NCBI GenBank assembly: GCA_023512835.1
Contig: CM042089.1
Span: forward strand, 52,013,427-52,077,426
Length of the DNA: 64,000 nucleotides
Reading direction: 5' to 3'
Source of the DNA: Taxillus chinensis
Lineage: Eukaryota; Streptophyta; Magnoliopsida; Santalales; Loranthaceae
The position numbers were made by a program, and so were the translations under genes. The notes beneath the pieces are model-generated. The model was not told the DNA's origin. It ran no database searches and saw only the letters and a list, made by a program, of their open reading frames with translations. Shown here one piece after another: positions 34,502 through 46,456 of this stretch (position 1 is the first letter of the stretch; each line of letters begins with the position of its first letter).

Positions 34502-35830
34502 TGTTAGCATTTCCGCAAGCATACGGATCGTTACAAGTAATAAAGTGGACTCAAAGTCCGGATGTCGAACCCACAGGGAAAGTGATCAAGTAAAAAGCTC
34601 ATTTTGTAAATCCATGATGTATCTAAAGTTGGTTTTGTATCATTAACAATTTGAATGTTGTAATTTAATTAAACAAAGCAATGTAAATGTTCTTATGGGA
34701 GAAAATAGGGATTTGGATGTCAATCAATGTAATTAATTAATCTCTTGTTCTTAAGGCATATTAATTCAAACTTCCCCTTTTTGTTTAAAACCCAACACCT
34801 TTGCATGTACTAGCCTCTTTCGAGTGATCTAGCCGTGTGTATACCCTAGCTTGGGGGACGGGCAACCCATTATGTGCTTAAGTTGTTTGAGTGTAGATTG
34901 GCATCACACCAACCTTAACTAGGTTACAAGCAAGATTACCGGCTTTCGCAAATTATAATCTTTACAAGTCAAATCTCTTAACTATCCGGTTATCAATGTC
35001 TTCTTTCGATCCATAATTGAATAACCTTAAACAAGAATTAAGATGGCCAAACCTAATTCTCACATGTAAATTCAAGAGACTTGATAAACACCAAAGAGAA
35101 TTTAAATTAACATACCAAAAGGAAAGAAATCAAAGGCTTACATCAATATCCATCCTCCTCCCATGGAGGTTTAAGCTACCATAGTGATAAACAAAATAAT
35201 TGTTCTTGCCATAGAAACCCAAAACGCTTCCTCTCTCCCTCTCTTCAGTGAACGATTTTCAGTCCCCCCTTAATTACCAATTTTTCCCAATATATTTCCT
35301 AATTTCCTGTATAACTGCTGGAAACCATTAGGAACCGTTCCCTCCATTAATTTGAAGTTGTTTCCCTCTCAAAATGGTTGATGGAAGGTCGTCAGATCCT
35401 TTAAAGATGAGTTACAGGCCGTCCAGGTGGCATTTGTGGAGGTTCATTGACCAGCAGGTTACGTTGTGCAGAAACTGCCCGCGGTCAATTCATTTGGTCA
35501 ACTCAATTTCAAATGACCGTTTCAAATGACCAAGCTCTCGGGAGCTTCTGGTCAACTCAATTGGTCCCGTCATTTCTTTTTAGTCATTTCAAATTTGAAA
35601 TGACCGCAGTGCAGATTGTCCCTTGCTCCTTCATTCTTTCTTTGGACCTTGTACTTGGCCTGTTTTCCATTCAAAGACAACAAAAACACCACAAAAGGAT
35701 CTACTAATGCTATGTTAGGGGGTTAGTTCATTAATCATTCAAATTCATCAAAATGAAGTTAAAGATGTGATCTTTTATCATAAAATTCCCTTCATTTGAC
35801 ACTAAAATGTGTTAGAAAAACCCCCTAACA
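34502..35830 (-). repeat. Athila-type 3' LTR
   Basis: Nearly identical to 40276-41603. Differences seen include accggc/actggc and a cluster around gaccgcagtgcag versus gaccgcggtctgg. Confidence 0.95.
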
Positions 35831-37315
35831 ACAACTCCACACTTAGAACTTGCTCGTCCCGAGGCAATTAGAATTATGAGGCATAGCAAAAGTAAGACAA
35901 TGAATTGATATAAGAGCATGTGAAAGAATAAAACATCCATAAAACATATGGTTTAACTCTTAATATCATGTATGAAGTTTTGTATTCTCAGTCCAGCAAT
36001 CATATGTTCTCTTTATAAAAGACTAAGAAGCAATTGAACCACCAACATTCTGAAACAAATTTCCTAATTCCTTGCAATCTCACAATGAGCAAAGCAGCCT
36101 CACTCATAGGGTAATCTCACTTCACTCTCTCTCAATCTTTCATGGAATTAAAACTAAAACAAGTGTCTTCCTAATCCTTTTTGGTGATTCAACCATCATT
36201 CCATTACCTAATTAGTTTTTGTCATAGACCACAATGATGGTAAAAGTAACAATGCCCAATACACTTCTTATCTATTTTTAATGTACAAGTAAGTTTTATG
36301 TACAATGCATTCTGAAAATATACAACTGTAATACTGTTTTTTTTTTAAGGATTATGCTGCAATAGTCTATATAACCTTACAAGTTTTTTTCTTGATGGAT
36401 TATACATCTCCACAGTCCATAACCTTCTCTTTTTTTCTTTCTTTTCCAAGGCTTATGCTACGGTAGTCTATATAACCTTACAAAGTTTTCCTTGATGGAT
36501 TATATATCTCCACAGTTCATAACCTTTTTTTTTTTAAGTATACACACTTTATACAACACTTTATACAACTTGGAACATTGTACTTATTCTAAACAAAGTG
36601 GGCTATGACTCCAACTCCACCATTCCAACTATCCAATCACCAATGTAGAACTATAGAAGAACTTATTAAAGTTTAATTTCCATGAAGTGAACACTCATCA
36701 AAATATATAGCTCTCAGTAAAGTTATGTTCTCACTCATTCAAGGAATCAAGTTATTTATTCAAAAGTTGTCAATTCATTATGGATCCAAGTCTTTGTTCA
36801 AACACATGATGATATCATTCCAAGTACATGAGTTTCATGCATGGGATTAATGAGTAACCATTGGTTCTAAAAGTATTTCATTCTTAAACATGCTGTATAT
36901 AAACATTTCAAAGTTTTCACAGTGCCTTCATTTCATATTCATTCTACTCTTCTCACATCATGAGGAAATTAATCCATATTACAATGCCACAAGCAACTCC
37001 ACACTTGGAATTTTGCATATCTTTCAAGCAATTGCAACAAAAAGAGGGAAGAGTGTTCAAACCTTTTTTCTTTGACGAGGGGGGAGCTGGCTCATTATAA
37101 AAATATATCATTTGATCAACCCGTTCACGAAGAACGATTCAGGATAAGGGTTTGAAGTTGGGGCTGTCCAAACACCTCCATGAGCTTGCACTAACCCATG
37201 GATTCTCTGCACATAATTAAATTCAAACAAAACAAAACAAATATTCACAAAACATGTTCAGGTTGCCTCCCGGAAGCGCTGCAGTTAATGTCAGTAGCTT
37301 GACATTCTCCTTTTG
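35831..37315 (-). other. Athila-type 3' non-coding region
   Basis: No gene is supported in this 1.5-kb stretch between the LTR and the gag-pro stop. A degenerate PPT-like AAGTGTGGAGTTGT (complement of 35831-35845) adjoins the LTR. The block ggttgcctcccggaagcgct (37261) has a counterpart at 61706 in Athila-2, where it follows the integrase, so the missing RT-RNaseH-INT lay between it and the protease. Confidence 0.75.
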
Positions 37316-39232
37316 TTAACTTGAAATTGGAGCAAGGTAAAGAACCTCCTTGACTCCTGCAAGTTCTATAAAGACCTTCTTTCTTTTTCTCCAAACCTTC
37401 AATAAGTGGTCTAGTTGCTCTCCTTGTAGCTCAGCAGCTATAATAACTGGCCACTCTCCTTCTTCTCCCAAGAATACATACTTTAGATGTGCTGGTAGAA
37501 TCTTCAACTCAACCTTTGGTGCCTTCTCCACCGATGGGACTGGTTTACAATTTCTTTCAATATCTTCAAATCCTTTCTTTGATTGAAAATGAATGACTGG
37601 TGTGGCTTCTAAAGCATTTTTCACCTCTTGAATGTCTTCATTAACAATTGAAGAAACATTCTCCAAACATAACCCTAAGGGATCACGAAATCCCTTAGCA
37701 TGATCTTCAATTTCAGTATTTAACATCTCCACAAGACAACCTTGTTCATGTTCAACTTCCTGAGGATTCTTCATACTCTTATATAAGTTGAACTCCACTT
37801 TGTCTTCACCAATGTGTAATTCCAATTTCCCACCTTTGACATCTATGATTGCCCCTGCTGTTGCTAAAAATGGCCTGCCAAGAATAAGTGGCAAAGAACC
37901 ACCTTCTTCCATATCTAAAGCTATCAAGTCAATTGGGACAATAAAATTCTGAATTTGTAACGGTGCATTCTCAATAATGCCAGCTGCATACTTAATGGAT
38001 TTATCAACAAGCTGCAAGGTCACTGACGTGGGCTGCAATTTTCCAAGACCTAGCTTGCTGCATACTGAAGATGGAATCAAACTCACACTAGCTCCCAAGT
38101 CACAGAGAGCTGAATCAAAAGTAACGTTCCCTATAGTGCAAGGTATGGAAAAACTTCCTGGGTCTCCCATCTTCTGAGGTAGTTTTCTCTGAATAATTGC
38201 ACTACACTCCTCTGTAAGTGCAATGGTTCCTTTTTCCTCAATCCTCTGTTTGTTGCTCAACATCTCCTTCAAATATTTGGAATATGAAGGCATTTGAACT
38301 ATAGCTTCCAAGAACGGGATAGTGAGCTTCAATTCTTTAAGATGCTCTATAAATCTCTTGTATTGCTCATCCCTCTTTCTTTGTTTCAATCTCTGAGGAA
38401 AGGGTATGGGTAGAGCATAGTTCTTTACCACCTTAGGAACTTCAGGTTGTTCCTTTTTTTTTTCTTCTCTGTTCTCAGATACAGGATCACTATCATCCTT
38501 TTTGTCATGAATTATTTCCTCCATTTGAGGAACTTTCCTCTCTGGTAACTCCTTTCCACTTATTAGCATGACAGCTTGCACATACTCTTTTGGGTTTGGC
38601 TCAGTCTTACTTGAAAGTTCACCAGGATTCCTTGTAGTAAGAGCATTTGCAATTTGTGCAATCTGAGTCTCCAACTTCTTGTTATGAGTCTCAAGTCTGT
38701 CAAACCTGCTACCAATATCAGTCTCAAACTTATTCAATCTCTGTTCAGTTCCTGCTGCCATATTCTCAATTGCAAACTCCCAGTCGGCCTTCTGCTTCTC
38801 ACCATAACCAGCTTCTTGCGGTTTAGGTTGGGACTGTCTATTGAATTGCTGACTGTTCTGATTATTTGGCACTTGATTTGCATTATTTCCACCTTGATTA
38901 TTCTGCTGATTATTCTGTCCTCCCCATAAAAAATTCGGATGATTCCTCCATCCAGGATTGTAGGTATTGGAAAATGGATTATTCTGCTGCCTGTTTTGGT
39001 TAGCTATGTAATTAACTTCCTCAATCATATTAGCTGAATATCCTTCCATTGTCTCTCCATAGGCTTTTAATGGACACTCATTCGGTTGGTGCATACCCCC
39101 ACACTCATGACAAACAGAGTTAACCTTTGCTACTCTTTGAACATTTAACTTTTCCACCTGTTTTGTCAGAGCTTCCAACTTAGCATTCAACATTGTAGAA
39201 TTATCCACCTCAATTAAACCAGGTTTCTTCAC
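37316..39232 (-). CDS. Athila Gag C-terminus plus aspartic protease (638 codons)
   Basis: An intact 638-residue open frame. A zinc knuckle lies at residues 41-53 (C41, C44, H48, C53; spacing C-x2-C-x3-H-x4-C). A Gln/Asn-rich linker follows, and a retropepsin with active site DLGAS at about residues 378-382 and ILGRPFLATAGAIID near 450. It binds element RNA and cleaves Gag. The frame ends soon after the protease, at the linker that in full Athila elements leads into RT (KVWRKRKKVFIE). The first Met is internal to the original Gag: the N-terminal part is upstream in another frame. It is the longest intact frame in the window. Confidence 0.9.
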   Translation of the reverse strand: MKKPGLIEVDNSTMLNAKLEALTKQVEKLNVQRVAKVNSVCHECGGMHQPNECPLKAYGETMEGYSANMIEEVNYIANQNRQQNNPFSNTYNPGWRNHPNFLWGGQNNQQNNQGGNNANQVPNNQNSQQFNRQSQPKPQEAGYGEKQKADWEFAIENMAAGTEQRLNKFETDIGSRFDRLETHNKKLETQIAQIANALTTRNPGELSSKTEPNPKEYVQAVMLISGKELPERKVPQMEEIIHDKKDDSDPVSENREEKKKEQPEVPKVVKNYALPIPFPQRLKQRKRDEQYKRFIEHLKELKLTIPFLEAIVQMPSYSKYLKEMLSNKQRIEEKGTIALTEECSAIIQRKLPQKMGDPGSFSIPCTIGNVTFDSALCDLGASVSLIPSSVCSKLGLGKLQPTSVTLQLVDKSIKYAAGIIENAPLQIQNFIVPIDLIALDMEEGGSLPLILGRPFLATAGAIIDVKGGKLELHIGEDKVEFNLYKSMKNPQEVEHEQGCLVEMLNTEIEDHAKGFRDPLGLCLENVSSIVNEDIQEVKNALEATPVIHFQSKKGFEDIERNCKPVPSVEKAPKVELKILPAHLKYVFLGEEGEWPVIIAAELQGEQLDHLLKVWRKRKKVFIELAGVKEVLYLAPISS

Positions 39233-39239
39233 AGCTACT

Positions 39240-40129
39240 CTCCTTAGAGGGCCACTGAGCTTGCTCTTTTGTCGGTTCCTCTATAATCTCTTTAGCTTCT
39301 TCTCAGTCTTGGGCTGTCGAGCACCTCTCGCCGCAAAGATTTACCATGTATTGCTCCTCAGCTGTAAGGCCTCCATAAAACACCTCAATAAGTAACCAAT
39401 CTTCTAAGCCATGATTGGGACATTTTCTCTGCAATTCCCTGAATCTATTCCATGCTTCACCAAGTGTTTCTCCAGTGGTTTGGGTAAAAGCAGTGATGTT
39501 GTTTCTCAACTTCACTGTTCTTCCTCTTGGGAAATATTTAGTGAGAAATTCTTGGGCACAATCTGCCCATCTGGTGAAATGTCCCTCTGAAAAGGAATTG
39601 AACCAGATCAAAGCATCCTCCTTTAAAGACCAAGGGAATAATTCCAATCTGATAAAATCCTCCAGGCACTCCTTGTCTTCTCATTGTTCTGCATATCCGC
39701 ACAAATCGGCTAAATGGTGGTGAGGATCTTCCAAAGGTGTGCCCCCAAAACTGTTCTGCACTACTAAATTAATAAGCTGTGGAGAGAACTCAAAATTTTC
39801 TCTCAAGAGAGGTGGTGGATAGATTGGGTTTCTGATATCAGAAACGTCAGGAGTATGATGCTCCCTAACTGGCCTGAGATCTGACCCATTATCTTCCTGT
39901 TGCTGTTGTTGTTGTTCTTCCATAACTGAACACGATTCAACACTTTCTTGTTCCCACAACAAATTCTCGCAAATCAAACTCTAGATTACTCCAAAATCCA
40001 GGAAACAGAATTTGATTCTTCTTCAATGCTTCTTGACTGTGCACTCCTTTGCTTTCTCAATCTAGCAAAGAATGTACGTTCCGGCTCGAGATCAAACAAA
40101 TCTTCAAACGTTGATGAACGCTTGCTCAT
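39240..40129 (-). pseudogene. Athila Gag N-terminal part, frameshifted
   Basis: The likely original start is the ATG at 40129 (MSKRSSTFEDLFDLEPERT). A shift near 39985 moves to the frame with the Gln run and PIYPPPLLRENFEFSPQLI (39977-39681), then ALIWFNSFSEGHFTRW, FLTKYFPRGRT and GETLGEAWNRFREL (39647-39303), the standard retrotransposon Gag core. A second shift near 39300 separates it from the 638-codon frame. These two shifts probably stop this copy from making full Gag. Confidence 0.85.
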
Positions 40130-40251
40130 TCATTCGCACTGTAAAAACAACAATGAACACATACCTAGCATAATACCGCACACGAGTTTGGTAATTACAA
40201 TAAGTATGCTTCCACACTCAATCACAAAATGTACTTTCAACTTTGTTACTT

Positions 40252-40269
40252 TCCCCGGCAACGGCGCCA
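40252..40269 (-). other. Athila primer-binding site (tRNA-Asp)
   Basis: Plus-strand tccccggcaacggcgcca is identical to the 3' end of plant tRNA-Asp including CCA, so its complement is a perfect PBS six bases inside the 5' LTR. It is diagnostic of Athila. Confidence 0.93.
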
Positions 40270-40275
40270 AAAACT

Positions 40276-41603
40276 TGTTAGCATTTCCGCAAGCATACGG
40301 ATCGTTACAAGTAATAAAGTGGACTCAAAGTCCGGATGTCGAACCCACAGGGAAAGTGATCAAGTAAAAAGCTCATTTTGTAAATCCATGATGTATCTAA
40401 AGTTGGTTTTGTATCATTAACAATTTGAATGTTGTAATTTAATTAAACAAAGCAATGTAAATGTTCTTATGGGAGAAAATAGGGATTTGGATGTCAATCA
40501 ATGTAATTAATTAATCTCTTGTTCTTAAGGCATATTAATTCAAACTTCCCCTTTTTGTTTAAAACCCAACACCTTTGCATGTACTAGCCTCTTTCGAGTG
40601 ATCTAGCCGTGTGTATACCCTAGCTTGGGGGACGGGCAACCCATTATGTGCTTAAGTTGTTTGAGTGTAGATTGGCATCACACCAACCTTAACTAGGTTA
40701 CAAGCAAGATTACTGGCTTTCGCAAATTATAATCTTTACAAGTCAAATCTCTTAACTATCCGGTTATCAATGTCTTCTTTCGATCCATAATTGAATAACC
40801 TTAAACAAGAATTAAGATGGCCAAACCTAATTCTCACATGTAAATTCAAGAGACTTGATAAACACCAAAGAGAATTTAAATTAACATACCAAAAGGAAAG
40901 AAATCAAAGGCTTACATCAATATCCATCCTCCTCCCATGGAGGTTTAAGCTACCATAGTGATAAACAAAATAATTGTTCTTGCCATAGAAACCCAAAACG
41001 CTTCCTCTCTCCCTCTCTTCAGTGAACGATTTTCAGTCCCCCCTTAATTACCAATTTTTCCCAATATATTTCCTAATTTCCTGTATAACTGCTGGAAACC
41101 ATTAGGAACCGTTCCCTCCATTAATTTGAAGTTGTTTCCCTCTCAAAATGGTTGATGGAAGGTCGTCAGATCCTTTAAAGATGAGTTACAGGCCGTCCAG
41201 GTGGCATTTGTGGAGGTTCATTGACCAGCAGGTTACGTTGTGCAGAAACTGCCCGCGGTCAATTCATTTGGTCAACTCAATTTCAAATGACCGTTTCAAA
41301 TGACCAAGCTCTCGGGAGCTTCGGTCAACTCAATTGGTCCCATCATTTCTTTTTAGTCATTTCAAATTTGAAATGACCGCGGTCTGGATTGTCCCTTGCT
41401 CCTTCATTCTTTCTTTGGACCTTGTACTTGGCCTGTTTTCCATTCAAAGACAACAAAAACACCACAAAAGGATCTACTAATGCTATGTTAGGGGGTTAGT
41501 TCATTAATCATTCAAATTCATCAAAATGAAGTTAAAGATGTGATCTTTTATCATAAAATTCCCTTCATTTGACACTAAAATGTGTTAGAAAAACCCCCTA
41601 ACA
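40276..41603 (-). repeat. Athila-type 5' LTR
   Basis: Partner of 34502-35830, 1328 bp. It is followed by the Ogre gag at the ccatc target duplication. Confidence 0.95.
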
Positions 41604-42116
41604 CCATCCTTGCCTCTAAGAGCTTGGGGTATAATTCCGCATAAGTCATTGGAATAGGATCAAACTCTTGTCGTGGTCGACGAGAAGCCTGATTCGCTCC
41701 TACTTGCTGGGTCGGGGCCCTTGGTTGCCCCTGTCCTTGGAATGAGGCTCCTGGTCCTTCCTGAGTTACTGGCCTTGGTTGCTCTCGGTATGGCGCTCTC
41801 GGTTCAAATGAGTTAGGTGCCATTGAGTACGGAAATGGGACCCCTCCTTACGGCAGGTATGGCATGAATTGGGGAAATGGAGCAGGTGCAGCATAAGCGG
41901 TATCGGCGACCCTCTCTAAAGCATCCTGGTGCTTGGTAGAATGTTGGTTGTATTGACCGGTGTGCATGGTATACCAGGTTGATCTCATTTTGCTTCTTCT
42001 TTGCTGGTGGTTGAAACCGTTTTGATGCCTAAGCTACATCACCCTTTAGCTTTCCTCCTTTAATTCCACACTCTACACGTTCACCGGATGCAACCAAGTC
42101 TGCAAAGCTGTTGGAG
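41604..42116 (-). pseudogene. Ogre gag module copy 2, upstream third
   Basis: Minus strand: after the junction SNSFADLVASGERVE (42116 downward) comes an in-frame stop where GEA has become TAG (near 42029), then in another frame MAPNSFEPRAPYREQPRP and EFDPIPMTYAELYPKLLEARMV (41823-41604). Corresponds to 42717-43235 of copy 1. Confidence 0.9.
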
Positions 42117-43235
42117 TCTGTAATTCCATGTGGCAGTAGCGGGATCTCCGGAGCCTTAACAGTTAAGACAAGGGGTGTTGGCACCCATGGCGATTTGTGT
42201 GAATCGTCTTCTTGGATCATGTGGCTTTCGTTGTCCATTCCTCCTCTTGAGAATTCTATCATCCTTTGGTCCATGAGTTTTTGCACCACCTCGAAAAACT
42301 CGGTACATTCTGCGATGTCATGTCCCCGTGACATCTTGTGATAAGGGCATTGTTTTTCCCCATCTGTTCCCTTTCCTGCCTTTGGCGTGTCTTTAGCAAG
42401 TATATAGCCATGTTCTTGTAACAGAGTAAACAAATGTGTTTTCTCCATTTGTACTTGGGAGACCCTTTCCAGCCGTGCTTCATTTTCGATACTAGCAACA
42501 TTATTGGAGTGTTCTGGGAGAGGATTGCTGTTCACATTTGGCGTCCCAGACAGCGCGGAAAAATCCAGTCATTTTGCATCCTTTAATGCTTGAACCTTCC
42601 TTTTGAATGTTATATAATTCTCGATATCATGTCCAGCTCCACCTGCATGATACTCACATCTGGCATCTGGCTTATACCAGGCCGGGGGAGGAGTATTTAT
42701 TTCTCCCAAGGGTATAGGGGTTACCATCCTTGCCTCTAAGAGCTTGGGGTATAATTCCGCATAAGTCATTGGAATAGGATCAAACTCTTGTCGTGGTCGA
42801 CGAGAAGCCTGATTCGCTCCTGCTTGCTGGGTCGGGGCCCTTGGTTGCCCCTGTCCTTGGAATGAGGCTCCTGGTCCTTCCTGAGTTGCTGGCCTTGGTT
42901 GCTCTGGGTATGGCGCTCTCGGTTGAAATGAGTTAGGTGCCATCAAGTATGGAAATGGGACCCCTCGTTGCGGCAGGTATGGCATAAATTGGGGAGATGG
43001 AGCAGGTGCAGCATAAGCAGCTACCGGCGACCCTCTGTAGCATCCTGGCGCTTGGTAGAATGTTGGTTGTGTTGACTGGTGTGCTTGGTATACCAGGTTG
43101 CTCTCATTTCCCTTCTTCTTTGCTGGTGGTTGAAACCGTTTTGATGCCTCAGCTGCATCACCCTTTAGCTTTGCTCCTTTAATTCCACTCTCTACACGTT
43201 CACCGGATGCAACCAAGTCTACAAGGCTGTTGGAG
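42117..43235 (-). pseudogene. Ogre gag C-terminal module, copy 1 (1119 bp)
   Basis: This is the C-terminal half of the Ogre Gag in one reading frame with a single nonsense change: the Trp of DAKWLDF is TGA (42569-42571). It holds a proline/glutamine-rich linker (MAPNSFQPRAPYPEQ), a first knuckle whose last Cys is Tyr (CEYHAGGAGHDIENY), a second intact knuckle CPYHKMSRGHDIAEC and the end VLTVKAPEIPLLPHGIT. The frame runs open across the junction at 42116/42117 into copy 2. Confidence 0.93.
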
Positions 43236-44095
43236 ACGTTACCTATCAACTTCTTGTAGTATACGCCTTTTAGTGTGTTGATAAGAAAAGTGGTGAGTTC
43301 TCTTTCGGTAAGAGGAGGTTGGACCTCCACAGCGGCCTCTCTCCATCTTCGTGCATAATCTTTGAAGTTCTCCTCGGATCCCTTTTCCATGGACTCCAGG
43401 GTTAGTCGATCCAACGCCAGCTCGGTGACATGTTTGTATTGTGCCAGGAAAGAGGTAGCCAAATCCTTCCATGTCTTAATGCGGTTTCCATTCAGTTGAA
43501 AGTACCAGCGAAGGGATGCCCCGGTTAGGCGCTCCTGGAAACAATGCATGAGGAGGTTGTCTTCACCAGCATAAGCAACCATCTTTTGACAGTACATGGC
43601 CAAACGTGTCCTGGGACATCGGGTCTTGTTGAACTTTTCAAACTCTGGCATTTTGAATTTTGGCGGTAGCACCACTCCAGGGACTAAGCATGAGTCTTGT
43701 GGGCTGGTCATGCCATAGGTGTCAGTGCCTTCTACAGCTTTCAATCTTTCCTCGAGTCGGCGTAGAGCGGAAGACTCAACATTTTCCTGAGGAGCTGGGG
43801 AACCCACCGCTTCCATTACATTTCCCGGTGCAGGCATAGTGAAATGAGTTTGATTTGGGGTTGGAGGTTGTGCCATAGTAGGATGGTATGTGGGCGCTTG
43901 GCTTGGAGCCAGGTTGGGTGACTGAACGGCTTCCTGTCCCTGCTCTTGATGGTGATTGGTAGTTCCCCCTGTCGGAAATCTTCCTCTTTCTTCAGTCAAT
44001 TTTGTGAGCATTTCCATTATTGCAGACATTTGCCCCTGTAGGGTTTGTTATGACTGTTCCAACCCCATGAGTTTGTTCTCTGTTTCTTCTGCCAT
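43236..44095 (-). pseudogene. Ogre Gag N-terminal half (capsid-like core)
   Basis: The longest frame opens at 44029 (MSAIMEMLTKLTEE). An in-frame ATG at 44095 (MAEETENKLMGLEQ) precedes a stop (TAA, 44048-44050), so the original start was probably 44095. After a Pro/Gln-rich stretch, residues 122-260 form the retrotransposon Gag core (KFKMPEFEKFN, LMHCFQERLTGASLRWYF, FKDYARRWREAA). It would assemble the particle. It continues without shift into module copy 1. Confidence 0.92.
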
Positions 44096-44453
44096 TGGCT
44101 GCGGTTGAGGTATTTGATTGCGCCGGGATCTGAGATTGTAAGAGTGCGCAATCCTGGAGGTAGGCTGCTACCCACCTGGGTACAAGGGAATTTTTATTTG
44201 ATTTTTCATTTGATATGCATGTATGCATGAATGTCTATGCAGAGGGTTAAAGAAACAAACAACTTTATTGCAAACAAAACACACAATACAAACACTCAAT
44301 ACAAACATACAATGCTGAAATGCTATGTAAAATGAAAGCTATCACTACATGATCTTAAGGCATTCTTCCAGTCATCTCCTAAGGAGCACGACGCCTCTTT
44401 CTCTGGGGTGGTCGTTCACCTGCTTCCTCCCTCTGCTTCATTATCGTCTCGAT
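44096..44453 (-). other. Ogre ORF1-gag spacer
   Basis: About 360 bp between the ORF1 coiled-coil end and the gag start. It holds no supported gene and is A/T-rich with short ca repeats around 44265-44310. Confidence 0.6.
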
Positions 44454-45814
44454 CTATTTTTCCCTCAGCTGCAGCCTTTGAAGAGCTCCTTCTAGAGATG
44501 CTTCTAGCCTCTGGATTTGCTGCCTTAAAGTCTGATTCTCCTGGAGGATAGCCTTCATGTCTGAAGTTAGCTGTGGCTTGTGTTGTGCCCTCCAAGATAT
44601 GTATGCAGGGTAAACACCAGGTTTTGAACTGTTGGGTTGGATCTTGTGTGGTGTGGACCATGCTTGATACATCTTCTTGCCTTCTTCTGTGAGCATGGTT
44701 CTGCTATAAGTGAAGTCACACTCTTCCATGCCAAAGAGCACGGGAATAATTTGATGACGCCCCACTTGTCTTCCCACCTGCAGTGGTGCATATGTAGTTC
44801 CTCCCCAGGGACCTAAAAGTGGAACCTAATTGTAGTCCCTGCAGCTATATGTCATGGAGACCACCGGCATCCAAGGAGCAGTCCAGTTAATGTCAGCTTC
44901 TGTGAGGTTCTCCATCTTCTTTTTCCAGCTTTCAAAATCTTTTGGTAGGCTCCACTTGCTGAGCAGAATATCTAGCAGTGTTGTGGCTGGTACTTGATAA
45001 ACAGCAGGGAAACGATGAATACTACAGGGGAAATGGCCTTGCAACCAGGTACATAGGAGAGGTAAGCACCCCATGAACTGTCCCGAGCCTTTACTCCTCA
45101 GGTAAGTAAGAGATCGGATGGTTTCAGCCAAGATATCAGGAGTGGGGTCACATCCTTTGAGCACCTGCTGGACCAAATCTACAATTGCCCCATCGATGTG
45201 GGCCGGTATCCTTGGGAAAATGACTAGCCCATATATAGCTAGTGTAGCCGGTTGTGTGCCTCGCTTCGTTGCGATCGTATTATTTCTTTGATGGTTGCCC
45301 ATGGAAGATATTCTCGCCCACTGTAGGTTGTGACCGCCGGTGAGTCCCATATTGGCTTTCCCATAATCTCAACAAAGGCCCTTCGACATGACCTTCTGGG
45401 CTCCGGTAGATAGATCTTCATTTTCTTTTCCATGGGGATATCCAATAATCTTCTGTATTCTTCTATTGTGGGAACCAGATCTATGCTGTTGAAGTCAAAG
45501 CACCGCCGTCGAGGCTCCCAAAAATATATGGTTGCCCCTAGCATATCTGTATCGGCCAGTAGCTCGGTCACATGGAGCAAATCCCCAAACTGTTGTATGT
45601 ATATGCTTTTCCTTTCGTCTGACGACTGCCTCCATATTGTCTGCACCTCCTTAGTGTAGTCCAGCTGATCTTCTATAATAACATGTTCTGCCTTGTGGGG
45701 TTCCCCTGGCGGAAAGTCTCCAACGCGAAGTTGAATGTCTCCAGATGCTTGGGCCACCACTGCGACAGCCTCCTTGTCTTGAGGGCTTTTTAGGAGATGA
45801 CTGAAAGTTGCCAT
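44454..45814 (-). pseudogene. Ogre ORF1 (DUF7745-like), upstream of gag
   Basis: Minus strand, start MATFSHLLKSPQDKEAV at 45814. The first frame (45814-45239) contains CFDFNSIDLVPTIEEYRRLL, the core of the plant ORF1/DUF7745 family found before gag in Ogre elements. A frameshift at 45239-45350 leads into LAIYGLVIFPRIPAHID, MGCLPLLCTWLQGHF and INWTAPWMP. An in-frame stop at 44826-44828 precedes the last part, which ends in a predicted coiled coil (AILQENQTLRQQIQRLE, 44560-44460). The protein's role is not known. Its presence supports the Ogre assignment. Confidence 0.88.
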
Positions 45815-46456
45815 GCCTATATGAATGTCATGTTATGCATGGTGACAGGTTAGGATGACAGGTTAATATATATCAAGGTAGTTAGACAGGAAAAAGAATA
45901 AACTAATAGTAAAAAACAGCTAATATGTGCAGGGAATGACTTAAGGACTACCCTGCAAAATAAGGGTTAGCATGGAATGAGCAAACAAAATGTGGGTCAA
46001 TGCCCCTAATGGGCTTCTATTGCTACACCTATCTTATTCGTTGGTTCCCAAACTTCCTCAATAGAGGGCTCCGTACACCATGGGATTTACCGGAGGGGGA
46101 TCTTAAAAGGACGTGCCTTAAAAGAACCTCAAGCTTGAGTGAGGAGTCTGAGGCCCCATTGCGGATAATGATCAACGCGCTGGGGACCGTACTGAACCTC
46201 ACTAACCTAAATTGTGCTAAACCCAGGTATAGGGTTATGCGTGAATGCAACAAGTATGGAAAGCAGTAAATCACAACTATCATGGTAATTAAAGCATATA
46301 AATAAATCACGGTTTAAACGACAACCGTATAAAAAAATAAGTAAATCACAATTATATCTAAAAAAACAACTTAGCATGAAAGTTAAATATATACAACAAG
46401 ACAATTAAATATAACCTCCTAATCCTAGTTCTAGACCTAACTCTCTAAAGTGTTCT
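45815..46456 (-). other. Ogre 5' untranslated region
   Basis: About 640 bp between the PBS and ORF1. I see no gene in it. It is A/T-rich, with a GC-richer patch at 46060-46200. Confidence 0.7.

Larger units (their letters stand above)
34502..41603 (-). mobile_element. Non-autonomous Athila-type element with gag-pro only (7.1 kb)
   Basis: Two LTRs of 1329 and 1328 bp (34502-35830, 40276-41603) begin and end TGTTAG...CTAACA. The target duplication ccatc is perfect (34497-34501, 41604-41608). There is an Asp-tRNA PBS and gag plus protease, but no RT, RNase H or integrase. By eye the LTRs differ at only a handful of bases, mostly in one cluster near 35540-35620, so the insertion is the youngest well-dated event here. 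It interrupts copy 2 of the Ogre gag module. Confidence 0.95.

Noticed and set aside
40252..40269. A tRNA gene fragment (tRNA-Asp 3' end)
   Set aside because: Only the 18-nt 3' end is present, at the correct place and orientation for an Athila primer-binding site.
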